DNA of 64,000 bases, taken from NCBI RefSeq assembly GCF_016808335.1, contig NC_053145.1, positions 25,138,001 to 25,202,000 of the forward strand, written 5' to 3'. This DNA comes from Panicum virgatum (Eukaryota > Streptophyta > Magnoliopsida > Poales > Poaceae). This document shows positions 1 to 10,399 of this stretch, piece after piece. The stretch's first letter is position 1, and every line of letters starts with the position of its first letter. The notes under the pieces were generated by a model that did not search any database, had not been told where the DNA came from, and saw only the letters and a list, made by a program, of their open reading frames with translations. A program made the position numbers and the translations under genes.

Positions 1-11
1 CTGCCATAATT

Positions 12-353
12 TTATTCAATGAGCTTGGTATACCCCGTGTTTGAGATGGAGCGTTCCTGATCTACATTGTACCAGAGAAAGGCATCACACGCTTCTTCTA
101 TTGCTTTTTTCGCAAGGTGTACCATTTGATGCTCCCACTCGAGGGCCCATTTATCATATGCAGTCTAGATCTGTTTCTCCTGTTTGGCACGTTCAGCTTG
201 TACATGACGGTCGATGACCATACACTCTCGTTTCCTGCTCATGGTACTTTTGCAACGGTCTAGCATGATCTTTAGTTGCAAGTTGGCCCGGTCTGACTTG
301 AACTATTCCATCCTCTCCTTCACCTCGTTCAGGGACTGTTGAAGTGGATCCAT
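12..353 (-). pseudogene. Pseudogene scrap, helical charged protein of unknown function
   Basis: On the minus strand an ATG at 353-351 opens a 114-codon frame ending in TAA at 14-12. It is broken only by two TAG codons (305-303 and 167-165). The reading is rich in E, K, Q and R with hydrophobic spacing (for example MDPLQQSLNEVKERME, then later KAIEEACDAFLWYN), so it looks like a helical or coiled-coil protein. Both stops would be Gln if the first base were C, which fits decay of a once-coding frame by C-to-T change. No domain was recognised. It could be an exon of a transposon protein or a captured host exon. The window edge cuts off the downstream context. Confidence 0.4.
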
Positions 354-1081
354 GGTAACTAGGGATACATCGGGTAGACAAAGAATTACAATATGCACAT
401 GAGAAAACAAGAACTGAGCAAGTAAGCAAAGGCATGGAATCATCATGCTTCCTGGATTTAATGTACATAATTAAAATTAAAATTTGAAGAGTCCACATTG
501 ATTTTTGTTTGAGTACGAACGGAACATGCGCAGCACCGAGAGCGAGGGCGACGTGAAACGATGACGCACCGTGGCGGGGTGAGGCATGGCGCGCGTGCGT
601 CGGGACCGGTACGGTGCGCAGCGTGGCGACGCGGCTGGGCGAACAATATGATGGTAAAAACGGTGCTCACCACGTTCTTGAGGCAAGAGCAGCGAACGGC
701 GGCGTGACGTCGGGCGACTCGACGACGATTGGCGGCGCGAGGTCAGTTACAGTGAACGCAGCGCGAAAGTGGGTCGTAGGGGACTACGGCTTTGTGAGGG
801 AGGAATGGCATCAGGGCTGACACTTTCGTAGGTGCAGGGGATGGACCTAGGGCTTCCAACGGCTCGGCAGCGACATGGGCTGGTAATTCCTTAAATTCTA
901 GGTGTGATTGGCGGTTTATGACGCTGCACTACTTGCGGGCCTGTGGTAACACTGCGCAGTGGGGCGAGGATCAGTGTGGCACTGCGCGTAGGGCCTGGCT
1001 GGAAGAAGATTAAGGCGGGACCCGCTTGAAGGTGCTGAGAGGGGAAACACCGTCCGGTGGTGTAGTCCGATGTGTGGAGTA
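354..1081. other. GC-rich non-coding stretch, nothing recognised
   Basis: The part from about 520 to 1080 is GC- and CpG-rich, with short spurious open frames on both strands. No motif, splice pattern or repeat stands out. It may be promoter-like sequence upstream of the minus-strand scrap at 12-353, but that is only a guess from position. Confidence 0.3.
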
Positions 1082-1385
1082 AACATCTAGGCTCACCTAC
1101 TTTGAGTTCAAATGCATTTTGTTTCAACTCATGTGTTGTATCTGAGATACCTTGTTCTAGAACTCACTAGTGCGCACAAAACTAACATCTGAGTGCACCT
1201 AGTTTGGGATTGAAGGCAATTGGTTTCAACTTATGTGTTGTATCTGAGATACCTAGTTCTAGAACTCACTAGTGCGCACAAAACTAAGATCTAAGCTCAC
1301 CTACTTTGAGTTTGAACGCAATTTGTTTAAACTTATGTGTTGTATTAGAGATACATTGTTCTAGAATATACTAGTACACACCACG
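1082..1385. repeat. Tandem repeat, ~102-bp unit, about three copies
   Basis: The phrase ATGTGTTGTAT recurs at 1131, 1233 and 1335, exactly 102 bp apart. Each copy carries a TTCTAGAA palindrome and CACTAGTGCGCAC or a variant. The third copy is the most diverged. There is no convincing coding frame. Confidence 0.85.
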
Positions 1386-1400
1386 CAATCTAGAATTCAA

Positions 1401-1680
1401 GTGGCAGTGGAAAGATCAACTGGATACCGGCACTCACAAGTCAGACCGGTGTTGTCAATGGAAATATACACTGGATGGATTTTGTGGAATTATACTGGCA
1501 ACGGAAAGATCAACCGGATACCGGCACTCCCAAGTCAGACCGGTGTTGTTAATGGAAATATCCATCGGATGGGTTTTTGGAACTATTGTGGCAACGTAAA
1601 GATCCACCGGATACCGGCACTCACAAGTCAGACCGGTGTTGTCAACGGAAATGGCAATAGAAAGATCCACGGGACATAGT
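1401..1680. repeat. Tandem repeat, 93-94-bp unit, about three copies
   Basis: The phrase GGATACCGGCACTC recurs at 1422, 1516 and 1609. Each unit has an inverted pair ACCGG/CCGGT about 15 bases apart. Because the period is close to a multiple of three, one plus-strand frame stays open for 92 codons as a repeated ~31-residue unit. I read that as a by-product of the repeat, not as a gene. Confidence 0.85.
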
Positions 1681-1992
1681 GATTAGATCATCTCCGGTGA
1701 TCTTGTCGGCCCACTACCATACACAGTGCAGAATATAATTTTTTTTAAATGCAAAACTTTCCATCTTATAACTTCATGTGCCAATCCGAAGATTATGGGG
1801 ATCATGGCAACAGCAACCCAAAGATTACTCCATCCTCCTTTCTCTTTCCATCTACATGTACTCCACCACTACAGATACCGCGCTACAGCCAAAGGTGCTG
1901 GCCGCCACCCAAATTGCTCCACGAGCTCACACTGGCACTCAGCATCGGCCGCTGCACTCCGTAGCCAGAGGTGCCGGCCGCCACCGCTGCGT
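1681..1992. other. Unassigned sequence between tandem arrays
   Basis: AT-rich at first, then C-rich. It contains overlapping short open frames but no recognisable domain, and joins directly to the 35-bp array that follows. Confidence 0.3.
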
Positions 1993-2125
1993 GGTCACCT
2001 CGCACTCAGTGATTCGTCTCGCCATGGTCTCCTCGCACGCGGTGATCTTCGGCTCACCATGGTCCCGTCGCAGTTGGTGATCTTCATCGCGCCGTGGTTA
2101 CCTCACAGTCGGTGTTCTTCATTGT
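1993..2125. repeat. Tandem repeat, 33-35-bp unit, four copies, cut by an LTR
   Basis: Units start at 1993, 2026, 2061 and 2096 with GGTCACC, GGTCTCC, GGTCCCG and GGTTACC, and continue with a GTGATCTTC-like core. The fourth copy stops where the LTR of element A begins, so the array was the insertion site. Confidence 0.7.
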
Positions 2126-3794
2126 TGTTGGCATTTCTTATGCCCGATTAGAATAGATATTCTGCAAGCGCACAAAATCACCGCTGTAGCACTTCAGCTT
2201 GGAGTATTACAGGGAATTGTATTTTTCCTCAGGGAAGCACTATGGTAAAGAGTATCGTAAATCGAATGATAACCGTACTAGCTTGATCGACCGACTGACT
2301 AGACGGGGGTAAGCCAGTAAGTGAGATAAATGGCCACGCAATGACTGAGTGACACACGAAGATTCTAATCCTTAGAGAGGTAGCAGCTGAGAGGACAACA
2401 AGCGAGATAAGACACATGATACACTTCTAACCTATCGAGCTAGCCTCTTTAGATCAGACTAAACACCTAACTAGTTCTCGGGAAAGCAAAACTTACTTCG
2501 GCGGTTGGAAGAGGAAGGACTTCAGAAAGGGATGAGAGGGGAGTCCAATGGCAACCTGCACTACTGCTATGAAAACACCTGAACATGGTGGACTACAAAG
2601 GACGGATAGGATTGTCACCACCTACCGACTGCAACAACGGTTCCGTGGGGGTGGAACACACTTTCTAGCTAACACTAAGGTCAGACACCACGTCTGCACT
2701 CGGTGTTAGGATTTCTCTCGAGGCCTTCGAGAGAAATCCCCCTCAACCTAGAGCACTAACTTGAGATACTCTAGTCCGGGCGAGAAAACCCGTAAGTTAA
2801 GTTCCCAATCACTAAGAAAGATAATTTAGCCTAAGCTAAAGGACCACTTCCATGCTCAAGCTGAACACTCAGACTTGAGTATATGGAAGACTACGGAAAG
2901 TAAAGCTGACTCGGAAAAGTACTTATATTAATAATGTCAAAAGAAAGAAAGCTATACCAGACTTCCGACGACTCCAGAATCCCGAGCAAGCTTGACTCAA
3001 CTCTAACTCCCAAGCTACTAACCTACTCTAGAAAGTACAAGTAAAGAGAGAAGAGCTCCAATGGTGTGTGTTGAAGTGATGGATGGTGCCTTCTATTTAT
3101 AGCCTTCCAAGGTCAGTTCACGGCCAGCATTGCAGGTAGCGTCGGTTGAAAGCAGGTAATACGGTTGAGCATAGCTTCCACGCCAAGACCCAGCCCGAGA
3201 TGCTTCCAAGTGGGGCCGGCCGACCTCCCCTTGGCTGGGCGGCCTGGGGATCAAGCCACGTGGCCACCGACTTTCGGACAATGGCTCTGATCTTCTCCTG
3301 GAGACAGTTGACAGTTGCTTCGGCTCCACGGGTGCAAGTGCTAGGCCGGCCTCCCTCTGGCCCATCTCGGCCTTCTATTTTGCTGACACTTCACTCTGCC
3401 TTTGTGCATTCTCCAGGGAAGTGGGTCACCGGATTACTTTGGATTTTGGGCTGCCTTGTGAGTCTTTGGATCAATGTCAATGCCTTTTGGTGTATCCAAT
3501 TGAACCGAGGCCCAACCCTCGACTCAGAACCTCATGAGTGTGTCTTAATGCCACTGGATTGAAGCCGGGGTCTTGTTCTCGAAAGTGCCTGGCCGGATGT
3601 CCCAGGAGAGGCCGGTCGGCCTGGGTTTCTGCCCAATTTTGCTCATTTTTTGGTACACATGCTCCTGCAATCAAAACTCATCCAAAACTTGTGGAACTCA
3701 TTAGAAATAAGTAAAATATGAATGGAATATGGTGTAAAGCTCATGTTATTTCCGAGAAGTTGATGGCTAGAATGTGGATTTGAGGCCGTCAACA
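2126..3794 (-). repeat. Element A 3' LTR (left copy)
   Basis: Begins TGTTGGCATTTC and ends GGCCGTCAACA. On the minus strand a TATA box CTATAAATAG lies at 3102-3093, and a GGCCGGCC palindrome lies about 110 bp upstream of it (3214-3221). It pairs with 10400-12053, with many base differences, so this is an old insertion. Confidence 0.9.
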
Positions 3795-3836
3795 CCCCCC
3801 CCCACAAGCTTAAACTTTTGCTCGTCCTCGAGCAAA
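3795..3836 (-). promoter_or_regulatory. Element A PPT plus upstream hairpin
   Basis: On the minus strand a hairpin with arms TTTGCTCG and CGAGCAAA and loop AGGA (3836-3817) is followed by AGTTTAAGCTTGTG and a G run abutting the LTR at 3794. The purine run is the expected plus-strand primer site for reverse transcription. The hairpin is not a standard annotated part of LTR elements. Confidence 0.75.
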
Positions 3837-5186
3837 GCTTAAACTGAGGCTCGGTGGACGAGGAGTTGTGTCAATGTTTACCCCCTTGCAGGTACTCTAT
3901 GCACAGCATATTACTCTTCCCGTCTGTACTTATGAAAAGTTGGCTCATACCTAAGGTTCTGGAAGATGGGGCGTATTTGTTTTTCATCCCTCGGTCTTGG
4001 GCGGTTGTTGGACTGAACAACCTTCACCGGAATGTTCCCTGCTACCTGTTCAGGTTCCCAGCTAGGATTTTTGCAAGAATTTTTCAAAAGAGGTTCAGGT
4101 TTCCCAATGGTACTCTCGAGTCGCTCAAAGTGTATGATCCTCACCTATGGTCTGACCATGTTCTTTCTATCTCTAAGGCTGATATGTGGAGTTTTTGGGT
4201 AGGAAGATGGGTGCATACCTTGGTTACCTGTATTGCTCAGCCGAAGGGTGATCCATGCCGGGGTCGGTACTTAGTGAAATTCAGGTCTCATGGAACATGA
4301 AATATTTGGAGGGTATGAAGGGATGAAGTGGATAGCTTCCTATTTAAATTTATTTGAACTCCATCATTTGCAACTCTTTGGGATAGAGAGTTGGCTTCTC
4401 TTTAATTTTCTTTTCTCTCTCATTTTTTTTAAAAGAAGATAGCTCCACTCTCTTTTGCTGATATAACTTGAATTCTTTGGAGTTTTGAATGGGAAGCTTT
4501 TGTGGGATGAACTGAAGTGTTGAGATGGTGATTGCAGGGGAGCATATCTGGCAAAGGAGGATGTCAATACCCGGAGTGGGTGACTAACAGGCCAGCTATG
4601 TTTGGGCTAGCAAATGGTGAATTTATGTGGGAGATGAAGACCTATAGATGGCAAGTACCATTCCCGAAGTGGATGCACCATTCGACAAAGCTCAAAGTAA
4701 CTTCAGATAGCTCAAACGGTTTATGCAATATAAGGCTCTAGATGGGTCATTTTAACCATGGGAAACCTTTACCAAAATTTTAATTTTATAAGAATTCCGA
4801 GGGGTTCCCTACTAGAGCAAGAAGTTTAAATTCCGGTTTGGGCTATCTCGAATCCCACAACTTAGACTTTAGAAATTGAACTCATGTCTCCACGCAACCA
4901 GATTTTCAGTGGAACTACTATGTGCCAACTAGTTCAGGTACTAGGAGAGTAAAAAGCTGTAAACGAGGCACATACAGGGTTTAAACAGAGCAACTATTCA
5001 TCATTTCCAAAGTAAGAGCTTACACGAATTCCCACTCATATACATTTTATTCAAAGCATAGAAATATTTTTGGGATTTTTGTTATGAGATTATTTATTTA
5101 TTACTACTATTATTATTTTTGTTGTTGTTGTTTTTTTAGCATGGCTACTGCATAGAAAGAACGGGTGCGATGACTTACCTGGTGTG
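3837..5186 (-). other. Element A 3' non-coding region
   Basis: About 1.35 kb between the internal PPT-like tract and the hairpin/PPT. It is AT-rich with no usable frame on the minus strand. It aligns by eye with 33287-35421 of element B once the TRIM insertion there is removed. A perfect splice-donor-like CAG|GTAAGT starts it (GT at 5178-5177 on the minus strand). Confidence 0.5.
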
Positions 5187-5199
5187 TCCCCCCAAGCTT
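5187..5199 (-). promoter_or_regulatory. Internal PPT-like tract after the env-position ORF (element A)
   Basis: The minus strand reads AAGCTTGGGGGGA just downstream of the ORF stop at 5211-5209. It copies the AAGCTTG plus G-run form of this element's terminal PPT. Elements B, C and D have the same arrangement. Confidence 0.5.
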
Positions 5200-5208
5200 C
5201 GATGAAGC

Positions 5209-6889
5209 TCAGTCCTCCTCATCGCAGTCCTGCTCTCCTTCGTCGGGCTCCTCCTCATCGTCATCCTTGTCCTCCTCGTTGTCGTCATTGTTTTCCTCCT
5301 CGTCATTGTTGTTCTCCTGTTCGGGTGGCTGGTATGGCTGGGACTGCTGATAGTCCAGCCCAAGGTGGATGAAGACATTCGAGACGTCGTACTGCAAAGC
5401 GGAGCTCAACCCCCAGCTCTCCTGAGTGAGCTGAGTGTTGTGTGCCATCGTGTCCTGCATCTGCTGCTGCTGTGTACCAAGTGTGCTGATGCGGTTCGAA
5501 AGGTTCGTGATGCTCCGAAGAATTGAGTCCTCATAGTTGAAGCATACTGACGATGAGGGACCCATCTGTGGACCATAGGATGAATGCATGCCTGCGGGGT
5601 AGTACGGTCCTTGTCCTCCGACGAATCCACTGCTGCCGGCCTAATACGGGTCATAGTTGTAATGCCCGTACGCCTCCTCGAAGCTCATGTTCTTCGTGGA
5701 CAGCCCCGGTTGTGCAGAGGCATGAACCGGGGGCGTCCGTCGTGATGGATTTGCTCCGGCTTGCTCGCGCTGGGTCCTGCTCCTCGTCTTTGGACCTGCA
5801 ACACTCCGTCGTGCGGGTTCTCTCTTCTCCATTGCAATGTTAGACTTTTCACCGAGTAGAGAGAGAGTCTCGGGCATGGAAGCTCGATCTCCCTATCATA
5901 CCCGGGGTAGCACATAAAGAGAGAATTTTCTGGCCCTTCCCGCATCATGTGCCCTTGCACAAAATGCTCAAGACCGACCTCGTATCTATACACCTCCGTC
6001 TCGGGCAGGAATGTGACTTCGGCGCCATCCATCGTTTTGACATACCTCGCCACACGGGTGACCCGTGGGGTTATGTCGATGGGGCTTTTCTCCGTAATCA
6101 TCTTCTGCCAATGAGCAAGCATGCTCCAAACGGGCAAAAAGCGAATTTTGTTCGCCATAGCGTACAAACACTGTAGCTCAGGCAAGCTGCAGAGGCGAAG
6201 GTCTGTGCGAGAATGCACAACCATGGCGAGCCACTTGGCGAGAAACCTCAGAGTAGGATTATGAATTGAGACTATGCTGTTCTTACTACTCACGGGTTCG
6301 TTAGAAATTTCACTCCACCAAGAGCTACGGTCATATTGACAATGCTCAACAAGTATGTTGGGGTCTAAGATGCATCTTTTATTAAAGCCCAAATCAACAC
6401 TAAATTGTTGGAGAGACATTTCGAATTGTTCGTTAAAGAACCGAAAGTAAACTTTAGTTTCAGTGCTGGTTTCTTCAACAGTAAGAGACATAAGAAATTC
6501 CATGGTCAAGAGATGCGAACCTAGCTCGACGATGTCGGCAGAGTTCTCCCATCCGACGGCGGTAAAGGTTTGGTTCATGTCTTGCAAAAGTCCCATCATG
6601 ATGAGGAAATGTGTTTCGAACCTCTTGGCATGGGCATAGATTTGCCTCTTCAGCAGCTCGAGTGCTTGCCTCTCGTAGTCGTTCTTGAAGATGATTTGTT
6701 CAACCATCGTCAAGATCCTGATGCGGAAGCGACTCCGTGGGACTGCGGGAATTTCTTCTTCTTCCCGGGATGTGTGTGAACGGTGACCGGAGTTGACCGA
6801 CATGTATCCCGAGAAGAAGAGGAACTCCGCGAGCTTCTCGACCTTCTCGAGAGTGCCTTCTTGACCTTCTCCTTGGCTCGATTCAGCAT
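5209..6889 (-). pseudogene. ATHILA-domain (env-position) ORF, element A, broken
   Basis: The minus-strand ATG at 6889-6887 opens a basic Arg/Ser-rich start (MLNRAKEKVKKAL). A one-base deletion near 6804, relative to element B, shifts the frame into a long block of some 270 codons with the ATHILA ORF-1 family pattern (MEFLMSLTVEE, VDLGFNKRCILDP, RSSWWSEISNEP). A second frameshift lies near 5840-5860. A TAG at 5641-5643 stands where B has CAG. The tail from 5589 to 5209 has Gln-rich and very acidic segments (runs of D, E and N). Intact length would be about 550 residues. No transmembrane segment or signal peptide is evident, so env describes the position only. The function of this family is unknown. 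Confidence 0.75.
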
Positions 6890-6894
6890 GGTGT

Positions 6895-7208
6895 CTGCAA
6901 AAGGTTAGTACAAGCAATACCTGAAGGAAACAAGGGTTAAGAAGAGAGTTAACGTTAGTCGTTAGTCGTTTTTGCGGGGCATTAAACCACCACTAACATT
7001 CAACGTTCAGCGTGGCATGAATTTATTTAGAAGGGAAATATTTTTGTGTTTTCTGGTTTATGAACTTCACTAATTACTACTCAAATTTTATTTTGGGGGC
7101 GAGCTAGAACTTGAGTCGTCTACTTAATCAACTCTAAAGAGCTCAATTAAGCAAGAAAACTCAAGGAAGGGAGAAGAGATTAAGGAGCTCGGGCTGGGAC
7201 ATGTGTAC
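6895..7208 (-). other. Putative leader intron before the ATHILA-domain ORF (element A)
   Basis: On the minus strand, CAG|GTACAC at 7208 could be the donor. A perfect TACTAAC branch site (6910-6904) is followed by CTTTTGCAG ending at 6895, then ACACC and the ATG at 6889. Element B keeps TACTAAT, TTTTTGCAG and the ATG at the same place. Splicing is inferred, not shown. Confidence 0.5.
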
Positions 7209-7247
7209 CTGAGCTTCTGGTGCACCGACGGATGCTGCGCTCGCCGG

Positions 7248-7256
7248 CTTTTATAG
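7248..7256 (-). promoter_or_regulatory. Internal TATA box upstream of the ATHILA-domain ORF (element A)
   Basis: The minus strand reads CTATAAAAG, 366 bp upstream of the ORF ATG and about 40 bp upstream of the putative donor. GGCCGGCC palindromes lie just upstream (near 7276-7290, 7402-7413 and 7533-7542). Element B has CATAAAAG in the same place. Confidence 0.5.
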
Positions 7257-7718
7257 CGGGGCGCCAGGGCCAGGCCGGCCGGCCTGGGGCAGGCCGGTCA
7301 GCTCCTGTGCGGCGGCCGTCGAGCCACATTGTCGGTCTAGCGTTTAGGCTTGCAGGTGATGATGCCTCCCGTCGGTGGTGATGGGACTCGGGTGGAGGGC
7401 AGAGGCCGGCCGGCCTTGATGAGGCCGCTTGGTGTGCCTCTACACGTTCGCGTGCTCCCCCCTTTGTCCCTTGCTGCTTCGTTACTCCAAGAATTCACTC
7501 CCGGTTGTCCCCTGCGAGAGGAGAAAAAGTGGGGCCGGCCGGCCTACAACTCAGCCAAAAGTTTTCGAAAAATTTTCGTGATGTTCTTTGGATGCAAATT
7601 TCAAATTTTAAACATGCGTTGGTTAAAATTCAAAATATGATTATGCAAGATGGAAAGAAAATTGTGCAAGGAAAAACTATCCTATATGCAATTGAATGAT
7701 GGATACATGCCATGTACT
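7257..7718 (-). other. Spacer between gag-protease and internal promoter (element A)
   Basis: This is where RT, RNase H and integrase would lie in an autonomous element. It holds about 460 bp of non-coding sequence with three GGCCGGCC-type palindromes and no pol remnant that I can recognise in any frame. Confidence 0.55.
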
Positions 7719-10123
7719 TCATGGCGAGGGCTCGGGTTTTGAGTCCGGAGCCGGACTCTCCATGTCTTTGGTTTGATTGTCGTCACCGGATGGAGTCTTG
7801 GGTGATGACACTTTCTTCCGCCACACTTTCTTGGGTGTGGGTTGTATTTCAACCTTTGCTTCTTGTGATTCCAGAAATTTCTTATGTTGGATCCGTCGTT
7901 TGGCATTCCTCTGATTGTGAAGCTTGATTAGCTTCGCTTCCTCTTGAATTCGTAACTCCTCCTGAATCCGCAGACTTTCTACAAACTCAATGAGGGCTTC
8001 AATGTTTGGAAGAGATGATTCTGTGCCTCTTTCTCGGGGTTTTTCTTCCGACGGACCTCCTTAACTTGTGAGCATTGTTCAACCTTTGGTTTGAAGGCCA
8101 ACTTCTCCTGCTGGCCATTGATGTTGAGCTAAATCTCTCCAGCTCCAACATCAATATGGGCGTTTGCTGTGCTCAAGAATGGCCTGCCCAGGATGAGCGG
8201 CGTCTTGGCGTCGACTTCCATGTCGAGTACGACGAAGTCGATGGGAATGAAGAAATTTTGGATTTTCACCGGGATATTCTCTGCTATTCCCGTGGGGTAG
8301 CAGACCGTTTGGTCCGCTAGCTGCAAACACATGGCAGTAGGGGCAAGTGCATGATGATTGAATTTGTCATAAACTACCTTTGGCATGACACTAATGCTTG
8401 CTCCCAAGTCGCAGAGGGTGTTCGAAAAGTGTTGAGCCCCGATTGAGCAGGTGATGGTGGGGCAGCCTGGGTCTTTCTTCTTCACTAGGAGAGGATCGAG
8501 TATAGCAGCACTACACTCTTCCGTTAACTGCACGACCTCAGTGGTGGGCAGTGTCCGCTTGTTTCCAAGAATATCCTTTATATACTTGGCATACGTGGAT
8601 ACCAGCATAGCGTCAAGAAGTGGTATATTCACATATAGCTTCTTGATTACCTCGATGAACTTGCCGAATTGTTCGTCGGTCACTGGCTTCCTTATCCGCT
8701 CCGGAAACGGTAAAGCAGTTGTGTCGTGATAGTCCCGCGAAGTTCTCGGGGGTTCCACGGGGTCTTCCTGAGTAGCAGAAGTGTTGGATTCTACAGCCTC
8801 CTCCTGCGCTTCATCTTGAACTTCGGTATGGCTAGCGCTTACGGTCTTTCGCTGCTTCCCTGCATCCTTTGGAAAAGGTGGCTCTTGCGTGGTCTTACCT
8901 CCACGCGTGGTCACCGCACTAACATTTTTTTCCGAGGGTACTTCCAGTTGCCCAGGTAGTTTCCCCGTGTCAACGTTAGGACATGAGGATGCAAGCTAAG
9001 CTACTTGGGTTTCTATCATTTTATTAAAGCTCAGTTGGTTCTTAATAACATAATTAAATCCCTCTAGTTGTGCAGCCATAGATTCTAGGATCTTGTCATT
9101 AGCAAGGAATTTTTTACTAATGTTACCATTTATTTGCTTTTGGCCGTAAACTAGGTCTTTTAATGTGGGTTGAAAATTGTTATTGAAGTCCATACCTTGT
9201 TGTTGACCGAAGGGGAGGTTGGGCTTGGAGTTCCAACCCTGCTGAGGACAAAATCCTGAATTGGGATTATTGTTGCTCCCAACAAAGTTTGCGTCCTCTT
9301 GAGTTAATGGGCACGAGGTGCCCGAGTGCCCAGTCTCGCCACATGTTTCACATGTCATACGAGACTTCGAAACCTGACTAACCTCATGGTGCGGAGATTC
9401 CAGCTTCTTCATCAGAAGTTCCAACTTGGAAGCTAACATATCGACCGTGTCGATCTGATGCATGCTCTTGGGATGGGCTCGCTGCCTTTCTCCTTTCCAA
9501 CTTTGGTTGGAAGCTATCTTGTCAATCAGCGCCTTTGCTCCCGCAACATCGAGTGATAGGAAGGAACCACCCGCTGCTGTGTCAACGTGGTTCTGGGCTT
9601 CCTGATTTAGGCCATGGAAGAAGCTCTGAATGATCAGCCACTCTTCTATGCCGTGATGTGGGCATGCTTGAGTGTACTCCTGGAGACATTCCCAGACTTC
9701 CGGGATGGTCTCATCTGGTAATTGCTGAATTCTGGTAATTCTGTTTCGGAGGGCGTTGGTCTTGCCCACTGGAAAGTACTTGTCTAGGAATGCATTTGAA
9801 CAAGCTTCCCATGTTGTGAAAGCTTCCTTGTTGGAATAGAACCACGTCTTGGCCTTCCCGAGCAGTGAGAACGGGAACAGACGAAGATGGATGTCATCCA
9901 GAGTAGTTCCTCTGGGGTTGATGGTGTTGCTCACCTCCAAGAAGTTCTGGAGATGGGCATTGGCATCCTCGGATGCCTTTTCGCAGAACGGACTTGCTTG
10001 GACCAAATTCACGAGTCCAGTCTTCAGCTCAAAGCCGTCATTGCCGGCTTGGTTGACGTTCAATCCAGTAGGAATGTGGCTACTTGACGGGGCAGAGAAC
10101 TGACGGAGAGTCTTCTAAGCCAT
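7719..10123 (-). pseudogene. gag-pro: gag-protease polyprotein of element A, broken
   Basis: The ATG is at 10123-10121 (minus). Codon 3 is TAG (10117-10115) where B has CAG. The long gag frame 10063-8996 holds retrotransposon gag motifs (AKTWFYSNKEAF; FFHGLNQEAQNHVDTAAGG) and a CCHC knuckle CETCGETGHSGTSC (CX2CX4HX4C). A TAG at 8998-8996 interrupts the linker. The next frame (8914-8129) has the aspartic protease core CDLGASISVMP and the flap/ILG region (PLILGRPFLST). A TAG at 8131-8129 (CAG in B) and a frameshift near 8015 precede the Lys/Glu-rich tail, which ends at TGA 7721-7719. Gag would form the particle and the protease would cleave the polyprotein. Three of the breaks look like C-to-T changes. 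Confidence 0.85.
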
Positions 10124-10373
10124 GGATGGAGATGTTGAGTGGAGGGTGAACTGACAGGCCAAGTGAGTCTCTTCTAAGGTGGGACGATGCGGCGTCTCAC
10201 GATTCTCCCAATTCTTTCTGGATTTGGGTGGAACTTATTTGGTAGGTCAAAACCAGTCATGCACTACTCTGCATCGATCAAAAGATAGAGAGAGCAATGG
10301 TAAGCCCGCTAGAGTTAGCGGCGACAATTAGTAGAGTTTATCAAACTATCTACGATATCTTTAGCCAATAGCT

Positions 10374-10391
10374 TCCCCGGCAACGGCGCCA
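10374..10391 (-). promoter_or_regulatory. Primer binding site, tRNA-Asp type (element A)
   Basis: The minus strand reads TGGCGCCGTTGCCGGGGA, complementary to the 3' end of plant tRNA-Asp(GTC), eight bases inside the 5' LTR edge at 10400. Confidence 0.8.
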
Positions 10392-10399
10392 GAAATGCT

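Noticed and set aside
1401..1679. 92-codon repeat-containing frame
   Set aside because: The 93-94-bp repeat period keeps the frame open by itself; no protein similarity is apparent.
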